From Duganella sp. (GTDB lineage Bacteria > Pseudomonadota > Gammaproteobacteria > Burkholderiales > Burkholderiaceae_D): DNA of 33,911 nucleotides. The first letter of the stretch is position 1. Each line of letters starts with the position of its first letter. Shown here in pieces: positions 7,845 through 16,873 of the stretch. The stretch spans positions 1 to 33,911 of the forward strand of contig JAMFSU010000076.1 in assembly GCA_026225475.1 (NCBI GenBank), read 5' to 3'. The notes below the pieces were generated by a model. The model saw only the letters and a program-made list of their open reading frames with translations, ran no database searches and had not been told where the DNA came from. The translations under genes were made by a program, and so were the position numbers.

Positions 7845-8333
7845 TTAGACCACTTCGGCCTTTTCGATCACAACATCTTCCACTGGCACGTCGGCAAACA
7901 TGCCCGAACGGGTGGTCTTGACGGCCTTGATCTTGTCGACCACGTCCATACCTTCGGTCACTTTGCCGAAGACACAGTAACCCCAGCCGTCTTGACCAGG
8001 GAAGTCGAGGAAGCTGTTGTTCTTGACGTTGATGAAGAATTGCGCCGATGCCGAATGCGGTTCCGAAGTGCGTGCCATGGCCAGAGTGTAGGGCTCATTC
8101 TTGAGGCCGTTCTTGGCTTCGTTGTCGACGGTATCGTTGGTCGGCTTTTGCTTCATGCCAGGTTCAAAACCACCGCCTTGCACCATGAAACCATCGATCA
8201 CGCGATGGAAGATCGTGCCGCTGTAATGGCCAGCATTGACATAGGCCAGGAAGTTTTCAACCGTCTTTGGTGCTTTTTCAGCTTCCAGTTCGACTTTGAA
8301 GCTACCGTGGTTGGTGGTGAAGAGAACAGCCAT
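7845..8333 (-). CDS. ppiB: Cytoplasmic peptidyl-prolyl cis-trans isomerase (cyclophilin)
   Basis: A 162-residue cyclophilin-fold enzyme that catalyses proline isomerisation. Catalytic-site sequence is intact in FHRVIDGFMVQGGGF (Arg of FHRV) and AQFFINVKNNSFLD. There is no signal peptide, so it is cytoplasmic. The ATG at 8333 has AAAGGGA upstream. It lies between the exported paralogue (8414-9004) and lpxH. The two cyclophilins share most of their core, including FHRVI.GFM and [14 protein letters not shown] stretches, consistent with tandem duplication followed by gain or loss of a signal peptide. Confidence 0.94.
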   Translation of the reverse strand: MAVLFTTNHGSFKVELEAEKAPKTVENFLAYVNAGHYSGTIFHRVIDGFMVQGGGFEPGMKQKPTNDTVDNEAKNGLKNEPYTLAMARTSEPHSASAQFFINVKNNSFLDFPGQDGWGYCVFGKVTEGMDVVDKIKAVKTTRSGMFADVPVEDVVIEKAEVV

Positions 8334-8382
8334 GAGAATCCCTTTTTGTGTAATTGAATGAAACAGAAAATAATAAACCAGC

Positions 8383-8401
8383 CGGCGCCGCTACAGCGCC
8401 G
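8383..8401 (-). other. Stem-loop between the two cyclophilin genes
   Basis: A 6-bp GC-rich stem (8383-8388/8396-8401) with a 7-nt loop lies just after the stop of the exported cyclophilin on the minus strand and is followed by an AT-rich stretch. It could act as a weak attenuator or processing site in the operon. Confidence 0.35.
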
Positions 8402-8413
8402 CACGGGTGTTGC

Positions 8414-9004
8414 TTACTTGACCAGCGTCGCCGATTGGATCAGTACTGGCGTGACCGGCACATCATCGAACATGCCGCTCGGGCCAGTGCGTACTTGCTT
8501 GATCTTGTCGACCACTTCGGTGCCTTGAATGACTTTGCCAAATACCGCATAACCCCAGCCGTCACGGCTAGGATAGTCGAGCGGCGCATTGTTGCCGACG
8601 TTGATGAAGAACTGCGCCGTGGCTGAATGTGGCGCCGAGGTGCGCGCCATGGCGACGGTATAGATGTCGTTCTTCAAACCATTCTTGGCTTCGTTCTGGA
8701 TTGGTGCCCGTGTCGGCTTTTCATGCATGTCCTTGTCAAAGCCGCCACCTTGAATCATGAAACCATTGATCACGCGGTGGAATAGGGTGCCGTTGTACTG
8801 GCCGCTTTTGACGTAGTCCAGAAAGTTGGCCACGGTCTTTGGTGCCTTGTCAGCATTGAGCTCGAGCACGATGTCGCCCATGCTTGTCTTGAGCAAGACA
8901 TGTGGTGCAGCAGTCTGTGCGTGGGCCAGCAATGCAGCGCCGGACAGCGACAGTGCGACGATGCTCTGGAGTACTTTACGGCGCGAAAACAATGCATCAA
9001 TCAT
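8414..9004 (-). CDS. ppiA: Exported peptidyl-prolyl cis-trans isomerase (cyclophilin)
   Basis: A 196-residue cyclophilin with an N-terminal export signal (about 1-29, cut after AHA) and a cyclophilin domain at about 33-195. Active-site stretches [15 protein letters not shown] and [14 protein letters not shown] are intact. It assists folding in the periplasm. The signal begins [13 protein letters not shown]. The SRRKVL stretch before the hydrophobic core resembles a twin-arginine motif, although Phe is replaced by Val, so Sec export is equally possible. The ATG at 9004 is preceded by AAGGAACATGA. It is 76 bp downstream of the L,D-transpeptidase gene on the same strand. Confidence 0.92.
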   Translation of the reverse strand: MIDALFSRRKVLQSIVALSLSGAALLAHAQTAAPHVLLKTSMGDIVLELNADKAPKTVANFLDYVKSGQYNGTLFHRVINGFMIQGGGFDKDMHEKPTRAPIQNEAKNGLKNDIYTVAMARTSAPHSATAQFFINVGNNAPLDYPSRDGWGYAVFGKVIQGTEVVDKIKQVRTGPSGMFDDVPVTPVLIQSATLVK

Positions 9005-9080
9005 TCATGTTCCTTGGTAGACGTAGCGGTTAGGTAGCAATAATAAAGACCGCAATGCAGCGTATGTGCAGTTGCCGGCC

Positions 9081-10334
9081 TCAGGCATTGCCTTCGTAGA
9101 CGATTTTCCATTGAGATCCTTCGAGCTGCCAGTACTGGCGCTTGCGGATCGCGTTCTTGTTCTTGCCGACCGATGTTTCCTGAATGAAAGTGCTGACAAT
9201 GACTTCATCCTTGCCGGGGTAGCGATACAGGCTCAGATCTCGCACTTTGACACTGGAAGGGCGGGCGCCGTTGAGACTTTTCTGCTGGCGGCCGAACCAG
9301 GTGCTGAGGCTTTCGCCGATGCTGGAGCGGAAGTTGGGCGAATAATTGGTCAACAGTTTGTCGGCATCGGCCGCTTCCATATCCTGCTGCCAGCGATCCA
9401 TGAAACTGGTCGCGTTGCGTTCCTTGTTCCATTCGGTCTTGTTGATGAACTGAATGTTGTCGCTGATCACTACCACGGTCTTGCCCACTTCGGCGGTGGC
9501 ATACAAACTTTGCAGGTCGGGATTGGCCAATACCACGCAGCCATCGGAAGACAACGGCGGCCGGCTGAAATTGTCGGATGGCGTGCCATGCAGCCAGATG
9601 CCGGAACCGCTGCGGCCATTGCGCTTGTCCCAGTCGTTCGGGTAATTCAGCGGCAGGGCACCGGTGCCATAGAAATCAGGTAGCTTGGGGCCAGGAATGC
9701 GGGCATTGACGTAATACACCCCCAGCGGCGTGCGCTGATCACCCTCGCGCGATTTGTTGACGCCATAGCGTCCTTGCGAGATGTAATAGTCGGTGATGTA
9801 TTTGAGCTGACCGCCTTGATTCTCATAGACAAACATGCGCGAGCGGGAGGTGTCGACGACCAGGACATTCTTTTGGTCGTCGCCCACTTGCAGCACAGGC
9901 TTGGGAATCAGGCTCGGGTCTGGGCGTTCCTGCAGCGACTTGATGCGCACCAGCGCTTCGGCGCGCAGGTCCTTTAGCTTGTCGGCAGGGCCATCGGTAA
10001 TTGCACCAAAGTTTTTGATCGGGCGCACATGCATCATCAACAAGTCGCCGCGCACCAGATGGCCGAGACGGAAATGCGGATAGGCGGCGACCAGCGCATC
10101 GGCCTTGTTTTGTGCTTCCTGCAGGCGGTTGTTGCCGAGATCCTTGTAGATGTCGAGTAGCAAAGCTTCCGGATCAGGCTTGTGGATTTCCGATTGCAAG
10201 CTTTGCGGCGGAATCGCGGAAGACGAGGCTACGCCAGCAGCGGCCGGTAACCAGGCCAGGCAAGCCAGTGCCAGACGTCCAAGAATTGACGGCAAGGGCA
10301 AACCCTTGCCTTGATTTGCATTGAAACGAATCAT
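9081..10334 (-). CDS. L,D-transpeptidase with C-terminal NTF2-like domain
   Basis: The product (417 residues) is a periplasmic YkuD-fold enzyme that forms or exchanges peptidoglycan cross-links or anchors. An N-terminal hydrophobic signal (about 12-38) is followed by a helical region (50-145), the YkuD domain (about 155-290) with the catalytic motif from His249 (WLHGTP) to SSDGC (Cys266), and an NTF2-like domain (about 300-417), as in periplasmic peptidoglycan enzymes of this type. The frame extends upstream to 10367, but the ATG at 10334 overlaps the TGA of the upstream gene by one base (TGATG), which argues for translational coupling and fixes the start. It is the second gene of the minus-strand run. 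Confidence 0.9.
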   Translation of the reverse strand: MIRFNANQGKGLPLPSILGRLALACLAWLPAAAGVASSSAIPPQSLQSEIHKPDPEALLLDIYKDLGNNRLQEAQNKADALVAAYPHFRLGHLVRGDLLMMHVRPIKNFGAITDGPADKLKDLRAEALVRIKSLQERPDPSLIPKPVLQVGDDQKNVLVVDTSRSRMFVYENQGGQLKYITDYYISQGRYGVNKSREGDQRTPLGVYYVNARIPGPKLPDFYGTGALPLNYPNDWDKRNGRSGSGIWLHGTPSDNFSRPPLSSDGCVVLANPDLQSLYATAEVGKTVVVISDNIQFINKTEWNKERNATSFMDRWQQDMEAADADKLLTNYSPNFRSSIGESLSTWFGRQQKSLNGARPSSVKVRDLSLYRYPGKDEVIVSTFIQETSVGKNKNAIRKRQYWQLEGSQWKIVYEGNA

Positions 10335-11560
10335 CACCCTCCCGAGCGCTCCTGTTTGATCAGCCAACGGTTGCCCTGTTTGGTCAGGATCAATGTCTTG
10401 CGGCTGTCGACTGTCAGACGATTTGAATTATATATCTGACGGAAGCGGACAGTGGCGATGTCGTTTTTAATAGTGATTTGCGGCGACTGCACCTTGACGC
10501 TGATATGTCCTTTTTCTTCGATGCGGGCACGCCGTTCTTCCGACCATTCCTTGCGCGATTGTCCTTTGGGCGGCTGGAATTCATTGCCATAGGCTGCCAG
10601 ATAGGACTTCACATCCATATCGCTCCAGGCTTTGGCCCAATTGTTGACGATGCTCAGTACGGCGGTTTTGTCTTTTTCGGCACGTGCGGCTTCTGCTTCC
10701 TTCTCGGCAGCCTTGCTAGCCTTTTCTGCTGCCTTGCTGTCTGCCTTGCTGTCTGCCTTGGTCGGTTTTTCAACCGGCTTTTCAACCGGTTTCTCAACTG
10801 GCTTCTCAACCGGCTTCACTACCGGGGCCGGTTTGACGACCGGCTTTTCAACCGGCTTGGGTGGCTCTACCGGTTTGACTTCGGGCTTTGGCTCGGGCGC
10901 CGGCGCCGGTGTTGGCGGCACCGGAATCACAGGAGTTGCTACTGCCGGCGTGACAGTCTTGCCATTATTGCCACTGGCACTGGCCAGTTTGGGAATGGTG
11001 CCGCCGGTGATGTTACCGCTGAGCGTACGCACCAGGGTCAGTTTTGGCTGCGGCACATTGCTGGCGGGATCGATCTGCAAGGCCTTGTCGTAAGCCTGGC
11101 TGGCCAGCTTGGCATAGACGTCACCGAGATTGTCGAGCGCTGTGGCGTAAGTCGGGTTGGTGTGCATGGCCATGTCCAGCGCCGCACGTGCCTTGTCGTA
11201 TTGACCACTGGCGGCATACAGCACGGCCAGGTTGTTGTACGGTTCAGGCAGATCCGGAAAGTCTTCTGTCAATTTGCTGAAAATGGCAATTGCTTCGGCA
11301 GTCTTGTTCTGCTCGGCCAGAATCAGACCTTTGACGAAGCGCAGTTGCGCATCGCGCGGATGCTGCGTCAGGACCGCATCGGCTTTGGTCAGTGCTTCCG
11401 GATACTGGCCGGTGCGCATGAGTTTGCTGATGTCAGACATGTCGCTGCCATAGGCTGGGTAGATTGCCGCGATCAAGCCGGATAGAATGACGGTCTTGCT
11501 CAAAATGCCACGCAATGCATTGCGATAAGTGTGCGGAGATGCAAGAAGCATGGTTTTCAT
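10334..11560 (-). CDS. Exported TPR protein with Pro/Lys linker and NTF2-like domain
   Basis: 408 residues. A signal or anchor segment (about 15-38) is followed by TPR repeats (about 40-185; phrases such as AQLRFVKGLILAEQNK and PYNNLAVLYAASGQYDKA), a Pro/Lys/Glu-rich linker (about 210-290) with repeated EKPV and KADSKA units, and a C-terminal NTF2-like domain (about 298-408). The last domain resembles the one ending the adjacent L,D-transpeptidase, so the two proteins may interact or share a ligand at the cell wall. The ATG at 11560 is chosen over a TTG three bases upstream; an ATG at 11551 is also possible. It is the first gene of the minus-strand run and divergent from cysS. Enzymatic activity is not expected. 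Confidence 0.85.
   Translation of the reverse strand: MKTMLLASPHTYRNALRGILSKTVILSGLIAAIYPAYGSDMSDISKLMRTGQYPEALTKADAVLTQHPRDAQLRFVKGLILAEQNKTAEAIAIFSKLTEDFPDLPEPYNNLAVLYAASGQYDKARAALDMAMHTNPTYATALDNLGDVYAKLASQAYDKALQIDPASNVPQPKLTLVRTLSGNITGGTIPKLASASGNNGKTVTPAVATPVIPVPPTPAPAPEPKPEVKPVEPPKPVEKPVVKPAPVVKPVEKPVEKPVEKPVEKPTKADSKADSKAAEKASKAAEKEAEAARAEKDKTAVLSIVNNWAKAWSDMDVKSYLAAYGNEFQPPKGQSRKEWSEERRARIEEKGHISVKVQSPQITIKNDIATVRFRQIYNSNRLTVDSRKTLILTKQGNRWLIKQERSGG
10764..10811. repeat. Four 12-bp tandem repeats encoding EKPV units
   Basis: Four near-identical 12-bp units (10764-10775, 10776-10787, 10788-10799, 10800-10811; consensus GGYTTYTCAACC on the plus strand) encode Glu-Lys-Pro-Val repeats in the linker of the TPR protein. 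Diverged units continue to about 10880. In-frame units allow length change without a frameshift. Confidence 0.85.
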
Positions 11561-11788
11561 CAATGCTATACTCGAACGAAAAGACGCATTTTATCAAAGA
11601 AGCACTACAAAAAGGGTTTTGGCCATCGTGTTGTATTCATGTTGTAAAACGCCTTAGAACAACCAGCGCGTGAGCAACTCGGGCACACCGAGGCGTGTCG
11701 GCATTCGCCGTCAGCCGTCTTGGTCAGTCAAGGACAGCCCCTCTTGAAGCACAATACCAACTGTAGCCGGAACCGATCTTTCCCATCC

Positions 11789-13186
11789 ATGAGTAATCTG
11801 AAAATCTATAACACGCTGGCGCGTGACAAGCAGGTCTTTTCCCCTATTGAGCCAGGCAAGGTGCGCCTGTATGTCTGCGGCATGACTGTCTATGACTTCT
11901 GTCACCTGGGCCACGCCCGCGTGATGGTGGTGTTCGACATGGTGCAGCGCTGGTTGCGCGCGAGTGGTTTTGACGTCACTTATGTGCGCAATATTACTGA
12001 TATTGATGACAAGATCATCAAGCGCGCCATTGAAAACCGTGAAACCATTGGTGCGCTGACCCAGCGTTTCATCGAAGCCATGGATCAGGATGCCGCCGCG
12101 CTCGGTGTGCAAAAGCCCGACCACGAGCCGCGCGCGACCGCCTATGTGCCGCAGATGCTGGCCTTGATCCAAAAATTGCAAAACAATGGACTGGCCTATC
12201 AGGGCAGTGATGGCGACGTCAATTATTCGGTGCGAGACTTCCCCGGCTACGGCAAGCTGTCTGGCAAGTCGCTGGATGACTTGCGCGCTGGCGAACGGGT
12301 CGACGTCAATACCGGCAAGCGCGATCCGCTCGACTTCGTCTTGTGGAAGGCCTCCAAGGAAACCGAGCCGAGCGAAGTTAAATGGGATTCACCCTGGGGC
12401 CAGGGCCGTCCGGGCTGGCATATTGAGTGCTCGGCCATGTCAGGCGACTTGCTCGGTGAACATTTTGACATCCATGGTGGCGGCCAGGATTTGCAGTTCC
12501 CGCATCACGAGAACGAAATCGCCCAGTCGGAAGGCGCGCACCAGCATTCTTTTGTTAATTATTGGATGCACAACGGTTTTGTGCGCGTTGATAACGAAAA
12601 AATGTCGAAATCGCTCGGCAATTTCTTTACCATTCGTGACGTACTCAAAAAGTACGATGCCGAGGTGATTCGCTTCTTCATCCTGCGTGCGCACTACCGC
12701 AGCCCGCTCAATTATTCGGATGCCCATTTGGATGATGCCCGTCAGGGCTTGACGCGGCTCTATCTAGCACTCAAGGAAGCGCCAGATGACCAGGCGGTGG
12801 TGCTTGATCCGGCTGAAGCGCATGCGTTGCGCTTTGCCGAAGCGATGAATGACGATTTCAATACGCCGGTGGCGATGGCGGTCTTGTTTGAGCTTGCCAA
12901 TGAAGTCAATCGCAGCAAGTCGCCTGCCCAGGCTCGCCAATTAAAGGCGCTGGCGGGGGTGATCGGATTGTTGCAACGGCCGGCAGACAGTTTCCTCAAG
13001 GGCGCTGCCGGCAGTGAAACAGAAGGGCTTTCGGAAGTGGAAATTACGGCAGGCATTGCAGCACGCGTTGCCGCGAAACAGGCAAAGAATTTCGCTCAGG
13101 CGGATGCAATCCGCGCGCAACTGGCAGCAGCTGGCGTAATTCTGGAAGACAAACCAGGCGGTTTGACCGAGTGGCGACGAGGCTGA
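11789..13186 (+). CDS. cysS: Cysteinyl-tRNA synthetase
   Basis: The product (465 residues) charges tRNA-Cys in the cytoplasm. The class I signatures are clear: HLGH at 39-42 (the HIGH motif) and KMSKS at 271-275. Zinc-site residues lie in [17 protein letters not shown] and [19 protein letters not shown]. The C-terminal anticodon-binding region runs from about 340, with the usual ending around [17 protein letters not shown]. The frame extends upstream to 11720, but conserved sequence starts at the ATG at 11789 ([10 protein letters not shown]). No strong ribosome-binding site is visible. The downstream glycosylase gene starts 5 bp after the stop, so the two are cotranscribed. Confidence 0.96.
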   Translation: MSNLKIYNTLARDKQVFSPIEPGKVRLYVCGMTVYDFCHLGHARVMVVFDMVQRWLRASGFDVTYVRNITDIDDKIIKRAIENRETIGALTQRFIEAMDQDAAALGVQKPDHEPRATAYVPQMLALIQKLQNNGLAYQGSDGDVNYSVRDFPGYGKLSGKSLDDLRAGERVDVNTGKRDPLDFVLWKASKETEPSEVKWDSPWGQGRPGWHIECSAMSGDLLGEHFDIHGGGQDLQFPHHENEIAQSEGAHQHSFVNYWMHNGFVRVDNEKMSKSLGNFFTIRDVLKKYDAEVIRFFILRAHYRSPLNYSDAHLDDARQGLTRLYLALKEAPDDQAVVLDPAEAHALRFAEAMNDDFNTPVAMAVLFELANEVNRSKSPAQARQLKALAGVIGLLQRPADSFLKGAAGSETEGLSEVEITAGIAARVAAKQAKNFAQADAIRAQLAAAGVILEDKPGGLTEWRRG

Positions 13187-13191
13187 CAACA

Positions 13192-13839
13192 ATGATAAAA
13201 AAACACCCGGCTGATCCAGCGATTAGCGTACCGGCGTACTGGGAGGATGCCAAGGCGGAGTTGATGAAGCGCGACCGTATCATGCGCAAGCTGATTCCGC
13301 AGTTCGGCGATTTGCAACTGACCAGCCGTGATGATGCGTTCACGACGCTGGCGCGTTCCATCATCGGCCAGCAAATCACGGTCAAGGCGGCGCAAGCCTT
13401 GTGGCAGCGGTTTCTGGAAGCTTGCCCAAAATGCGCGCCCTTGCAGGTACTTAAACTGGGGCCGGTGAATCTGGCGGGCTGCGGCTTGTCGAAGCGCAAA
13501 GCTGAATATCTGCTCGATCTGGCCAAGCATTTCAAGGATAAGACGGTGCATCCCGATAAATGGGCGGAGATGACCGACGAAGGCGTGATTGCCGAAATGG
13601 TGCAGATTCGCGGCATCAGTCGCTGGACAGCCGAGATGTTTTTGATATTTAATCTGCTGCGGCCGAATATTCTGCCTTTGGACGACCCCAGGTTGCTCGA
13701 AGGTATCAGTAATAGTTATTTTTCAGGTGAGCCGGTATCGCGCAGCGATATCCGTGAAGTTGCCGCCAATTGGGAGCCGTGGCGCACCGTTGCCACTTGG
13801 TATCTATGGCGCAGCCTGGATCCGCGTACATCGGCGTAG
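13192..13839 (+). CDS. AlkA-type DNA-3-methyladenine glycosylase (HhH-GPD)
   Basis: 215 residues. Base-excision repair enzyme that removes alkylated purines. The HhH-GPD fold is shown by ARSIIGQQITVKAA near residue 60, the helix-hairpin-helix at about 136-150 (IRGISRWTAEMF), and the Asp pair 164-165 in LPLDDPRL, where the catalytic aspartate is expected. The protein lacks the N-terminal domain of full-length E. coli AlkA, as is usual for the shorter glycosylase-2 subfamily. The ATG at 13192 lies 5 bp after cysS. A GTG at 13171 would overlap cysS and is less likely. The cysS-glycosylase-accA order is conserved in related betaproteobacteria to my knowledge. Confidence 0.88.
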   Translation: MIKKHPADPAISVPAYWEDAKAELMKRDRIMRKLIPQFGDLQLTSRDDAFTTLARSIIGQQITVKAAQALWQRFLEACPKCAPLQVLKLGPVNLAGCGLSKRKAEYLLDLAKHFKDKTVHPDKWAEMTDEGVIAEMVQIRGISRWTAEMFLIFNLLRPNILPLDDPRLLEGISNSYFSGEPVSRSDIREVAANWEPWRTVATWYLWRSLDPRTSA

Positions 13840-13855
13840 CGCGGTGGCGGCGGGC

Positions 13856-13864
13856 TGTTATACT
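13856..13864 (+). promoter_or_regulatory. Extended -10 promoter element before accA
   Basis: TGTTATACT matches the extended -10 form TGnTATAAT and lies 41 bp upstream of the accA start, just after the glycosylase stop. No good -35 is present, as is common for extended -10 promoters. It suggests accA can be transcribed on its own. Confidence 0.45.
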
Positions 13865-13904
13865 GCCGCCTATTCGTGCAAATGAGTTCTAGTAAAGGAA
13901 TACG

Positions 13905-14885
13905 ATGAGCAAGTCGACAACCACATTTCTGGGTTTTGAGCAGGCCATAGCCGAGCTCGACGCCAAAATCGAAGAGTTGCGTTTTGTGCAAGATGATTCG
14001 GCCGTCGACATCTCGGAAGAGATCGAACGTCTGGTCAAGAAAAGCCAGCAACTGACCAAGGATATCTACGCCAAGTTGACTCCATGGCAAGTCTCGCAGA
14101 TCGCCCGTCATCCACAACGTCCGTACACCATGGACTACGTGAATACGATCTTCACCGACTTCCATGAATTGCACGGCGATCGCACCTATGCCGATGACTT
14201 GTCCATGGTCGGCGGTCTGGCACGTTTCAATGGCCAGGCTTGCATGGTGATCGGTCATCAAAAGGGTCGTGACACCAAGGAACGCGCACTGCGCAATTTT
14301 GGCATGCCGAAACCGGAAGGCTATCGCAAGGCGATGCGCCTGATGAAGGTTGCTGAAAAATTCAATTTGCCGATCTTTACCTTCGTCGATACACCGGGTG
14401 CTTTCCCTGGCATTGACGCAGAAGAGCGCGGCCAATCGGAAGCGATTGGGCATAATTTGTATGTCATGGCTGAACTGAAGGTGCCGCTGATTGCGACCAT
14501 CATCGGTGAAGGCGGCTCCGGCGGTGCGCTGGCCATTGCGGTTGGTGATTCGGTGCTGATGTTGCAATACGCGACGTATTCGGTGATTTCGCCGGAAGGC
14601 TGCGCCTCGATTCTGTGGAAGACCGCCGATCGCGCGTCGGACGCGGCCGAAGCGCTGGGGCTGACAGCACACCGGTTGAAGGCAATGGGCTTGATCGATA
14701 AGATCGTCAATGAGCCTTTGGGCGGTGCCCATCGCGATCCCAAGCAAATGGCGTCATTGCTCAAGCGCGCCCTGGCCGATACACTGCGTCAATTCCAGGG
14801 CGTCAAGACCAAGGAGTTGTTGGCGGCGCGTCATGAGAAGCTGATGAGCTACGGCAAGTTCAAGGAACTCAATCCGCAAGAGTAA
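13905..14885 (+). CDS. accA: Acetyl-CoA carboxylase carboxyltransferase subunit alpha
   Basis: The product (326 residues) with AccD transfers the carboxyl group from carboxybiotin to acetyl-CoA, the first step of fatty acid synthesis. The N-terminal helical region begins with [18 protein letters not shown], followed by the crotonase-fold carboxyltransferase domain with signature stretches [30 protein letters not shown] and [12 protein letters not shown]. Length equals that of typical AccA. The ATG at 13905 has TAAAGGAA upstream. It sits between the glycosylase and tilS, with accD elsewhere. Confidence 0.97.
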   Translation: MSKSTTTFLGFEQAIAELDAKIEELRFVQDDSAVDISEEIERLVKKSQQLTKDIYAKLTPWQVSQIARHPQRPYTMDYVNTIFTDFHELHGDRTYADDLSMVGGLARFNGQACMVIGHQKGRDTKERALRNFGMPKPEGYRKAMRLMKVAEKFNLPIFTFVDTPGAFPGIDAEERGQSEAIGHNLYVMAELKVPLIATIIGEGGSGGALAIAVGDSVLMLQYATYSVISPEGCASILWKTADRASDAAEALGLTAHRLKAMGLIDKIVNEPLGGAHRDPKQMASLLKRALADTLRQFQGVKTKELLAARHEKLMSYGKFKELNPQE

Positions 14886-15021
14886 TACGGATGTTTCTTT
14901 GCCAGACCGGGCGGCGCAGATCGATGACGTAATTGTCGACGGCGCCGCTTTTGCATTTTCAGCACCCAATATTTACCCGCCAGTGGACACGCGCATCGTC
15001 CCATGTGCAGGAACCATCGAC

Positions 15022-16458
15022 ATGTCTGCTTCTCGCTCCAGCCTCTCCCTGACTGAACTACTGACACAGGCGTTGCACGCCTTGTCTGCACCACCCGCGG
15101 CTGACCAGGGGGATACCTTTGCCCGTCGTTTTCCGCGCATTGCGGTGGCGTATAGCGGTGGTCTCGATTCCAGTGTGTTGTTGCATCTGGCGGCCGCATT
15201 TGCGCGCACGCAGGGAGTGCAATTACTGGCGTTTCATATTCATCACGGCCTCAGTGCCAATGCCGACGACTGGCAGCAAACCTGTCGCCAGACCTGCGCC
15301 GCGCTCGACGTGCAATTTGATACCAGTAACATTACATTGGCCAACCGCGATCAGAGTGGCGTCGAAGAAGCCGCTCGGCTCGGTCGCTATCATGCGCTCG
15401 GCCAGTTGTGCCGTCAGCACAATGTGGAACTTTTGCTGACTGCACATCATCTCGATGACCAGGCCGAAACCGTGTTGCTGCAAATGCTGCGCGGCTCCGG
15501 CGTGGCCGGCATGTCCGGTATGGATCAGGCCAATGGCGCTGCCGAGCTGCTCGGCAATGCCACGCTATTGCTGGCGCGGCCCTTGCTGGCGGCATCGCGC
15601 CAGCAATTGGAGGACTACGCCAGCAGCGGCAATGTCGCCTATGTCGAGGATGAGTCGAATCAAGACACGCGTTATGCGCGCAATGCACTGCGCCATCATG
15701 TGATGCCGGCGCTGGCCAATTTCTTTCCTGGATTTCAGGAGCGCTTTGCGCGTGCGGCAGGACATGCACAGGCGGCGCAACGCTTGTTGATCACCTTGGC
15801 GGCACAAGATCTGGCCGCCAGTCTCGATGGTGAATATCTGAGCGTACCGGCGCTGCGGCGTCTCGATATGGATCGGCTCGATAATCTGCTGCGCTATTGG
15901 ATTGCCTTGCGCGGCTTGCGCATGCCGTCAGCTGCCTGGCTGCTGGAATTGCGTACGCAATTGCTGGAAGCGAAAGAGGATGCGCAATTGTGCGTGACGC
16001 ATCCCGATTGCCATATTCGCCGCTATCGTGAGCGGGTGTTCTTGACCCCGCGTCATCCAGCGTTCGATCAAGACGCAGAGCCACAGCCCTTCGTCTGGCA
16101 AGGGCAGGCCAGCATCCATTTTTCACAATTTTCCGGAACCTTGTTTTTCGAGCCTGCTACGTATGGATTCGATCCTGCTTGGCTGCGAGTGCAATCCATG
16201 TCCGTGTGTTTGCGCAGTGGCGGTGAACGTGTCAAGTTGGCTTTGAATCGTCCCGGCAAGAGTTTGAAATACCATTACCAATCGCTCGACATTCCCGCCT
16301 GGGAGCGGCCGTATCTGCCGATTGTATTTGCCGGTAAACAGTTATTGTATGCCGCAGGTATTGGCATGGATTGTCAGGCGCAAGCCACGGTCGACAACGG
16401 CATCATACCAATCGCAGGTGCCTGCATCGCCTTGCGCTGGCAGGCTGATTTACGCTGA
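15022..16458 (+). CDS. tilS: tRNA(Ile)-lysidine synthase
   Basis: The product (478 residues) uses ATP to attach lysine to C34 of tRNA-Ile2 (CAU), changing its decoding to AUA. The PP-loop ATP pyrophosphatase motif SGGLDS is at 45-50 in AVAYSGGLDSSVLLHL. The TilS-specific region with DESNQDTRYARNALRH is near residues 210-230, followed by the substrate-binding and C-terminal TilS domains (GERVKLALNRPGKSLK near 410). The frame is open from 14899, but the ATG at 15022 has GCAGGAA at the right distance and family sequence starts after it. It follows accA on the same strand and ends just before a strong terminator. Confidence 0.94.
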   Translation: MSASRSSLSLTELLTQALHALSAPPAADQGDTFARRFPRIAVAYSGGLDSSVLLHLAAAFARTQGVQLLAFHIHHGLSANADDWQQTCRQTCAALDVQFDTSNITLANRDQSGVEEAARLGRYHALGQLCRQHNVELLLTAHHLDDQAETVLLQMLRGSGVAGMSGMDQANGAAELLGNATLLLARPLLAASRQQLEDYASSGNVAYVEDESNQDTRYARNALRHHVMPALANFFPGFQERFARAAGHAQAAQRLLITLAAQDLAASLDGEYLSVPALRRLDMDRLDNLLRYWIALRGLRMPSAAWLLELRTQLLEAKEDAQLCVTHPDCHIRRYRERVFLTPRHPAFDQDAEPQPFVWQGQASIHFSQFSGTLFFEPATYGFDPAWLRVQSMSVCLRSGGERVKLALNRPGKSLKYHYQSLDIPAWERPYLPIVFAGKQLLYAAGIGMDCQAQATVDNGIIPIAGACIALRWQADLR

Positions 16459-16480
16459 TGTTTGCGTGCGCCCACAGATA

Positions 16481-16518
16481 AAAAAACGGCTTGTCATGCA
16501 GATGACAAGCCGTTTTTT
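16481..16518. terminator. Strong bidirectional terminator after tilS
   Basis: A perfect 17-bp inverted repeat (16481-16497/16502-16518) with loop GCAG and six A/T at each end. It terminates the cysS-tilS block on the plus strand and the Lys/Ala-rich gene at 16552-16791 on the minus strand. Confidence 0.93.
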
Positions 16519-16551
16519 CTTACCAAGCCTGAGCTTAACGGGCGCACCCGA

Positions 16552-16791
16552 TTACTTGGCTGGTGCAGGAGTTGCTGCTGGTGTTGCTACTGGTGTCGCG
16601 GTCTTTTCCTTCGCGGCCTTTTCTTTCTTGGCAGTGTGCTTCACAGTCTTTTGCTTGGCGCTGGTGGCAGTCTTCGGCGCTGCGGCAGTTGCCGGTGCCG
16701 CAGCAGGTGCTGCTGCGGTACCGGTTTGTGCGAACACGGGCAGAGCCAGAGCGGACAGGAGTGCGGCGACTACGATGGCGGACGATTTCAT
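16552..16791 (-). CDS. Small exported Ala/Lys/Thr-rich protein, paralogue 1
   Basis: 79 residues with a signal peptide ending in LPVFAQ (cleavage near 21), followed by a mature part almost wholly of Ala, Lys, Thr and Pro with basic stretches such as KQKTVKHTAKKEKAAKEK. It has no cysteines and is probably disordered. The ATG at 16791 has AAAGGAAAA upstream. It is a tandem paralogue of the gene at 16874-17119. Composition and layout resemble acid-shock proteins of the Asr type, but I would not assign that function from composition alone. Confidence 0.75.
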   Translation of the reverse strand: MKSSAIVVAALLSALALPVFAQTGTAAAPAAAPATAAAPKTATSAKQKTVKHTAKKEKAAKEKTATPVATPAATPAPAK

Positions 16792-16873
16792 GATGGTTTT
16801 CCTTTAAGGTGGTGGTGCATTGCAGGCGTCGATCAATGACGCCTGGCTTCCATTGTCACAGGTTGGCTTGCAG

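Noticed and set aside
10478..11485. 335-codon frame antisense to the TPR protein
   Set aside because: Its Phe/Arg/Leu-rich low-complexity content mirrors the EKPV/TPR coding strand. No start signal or family features.
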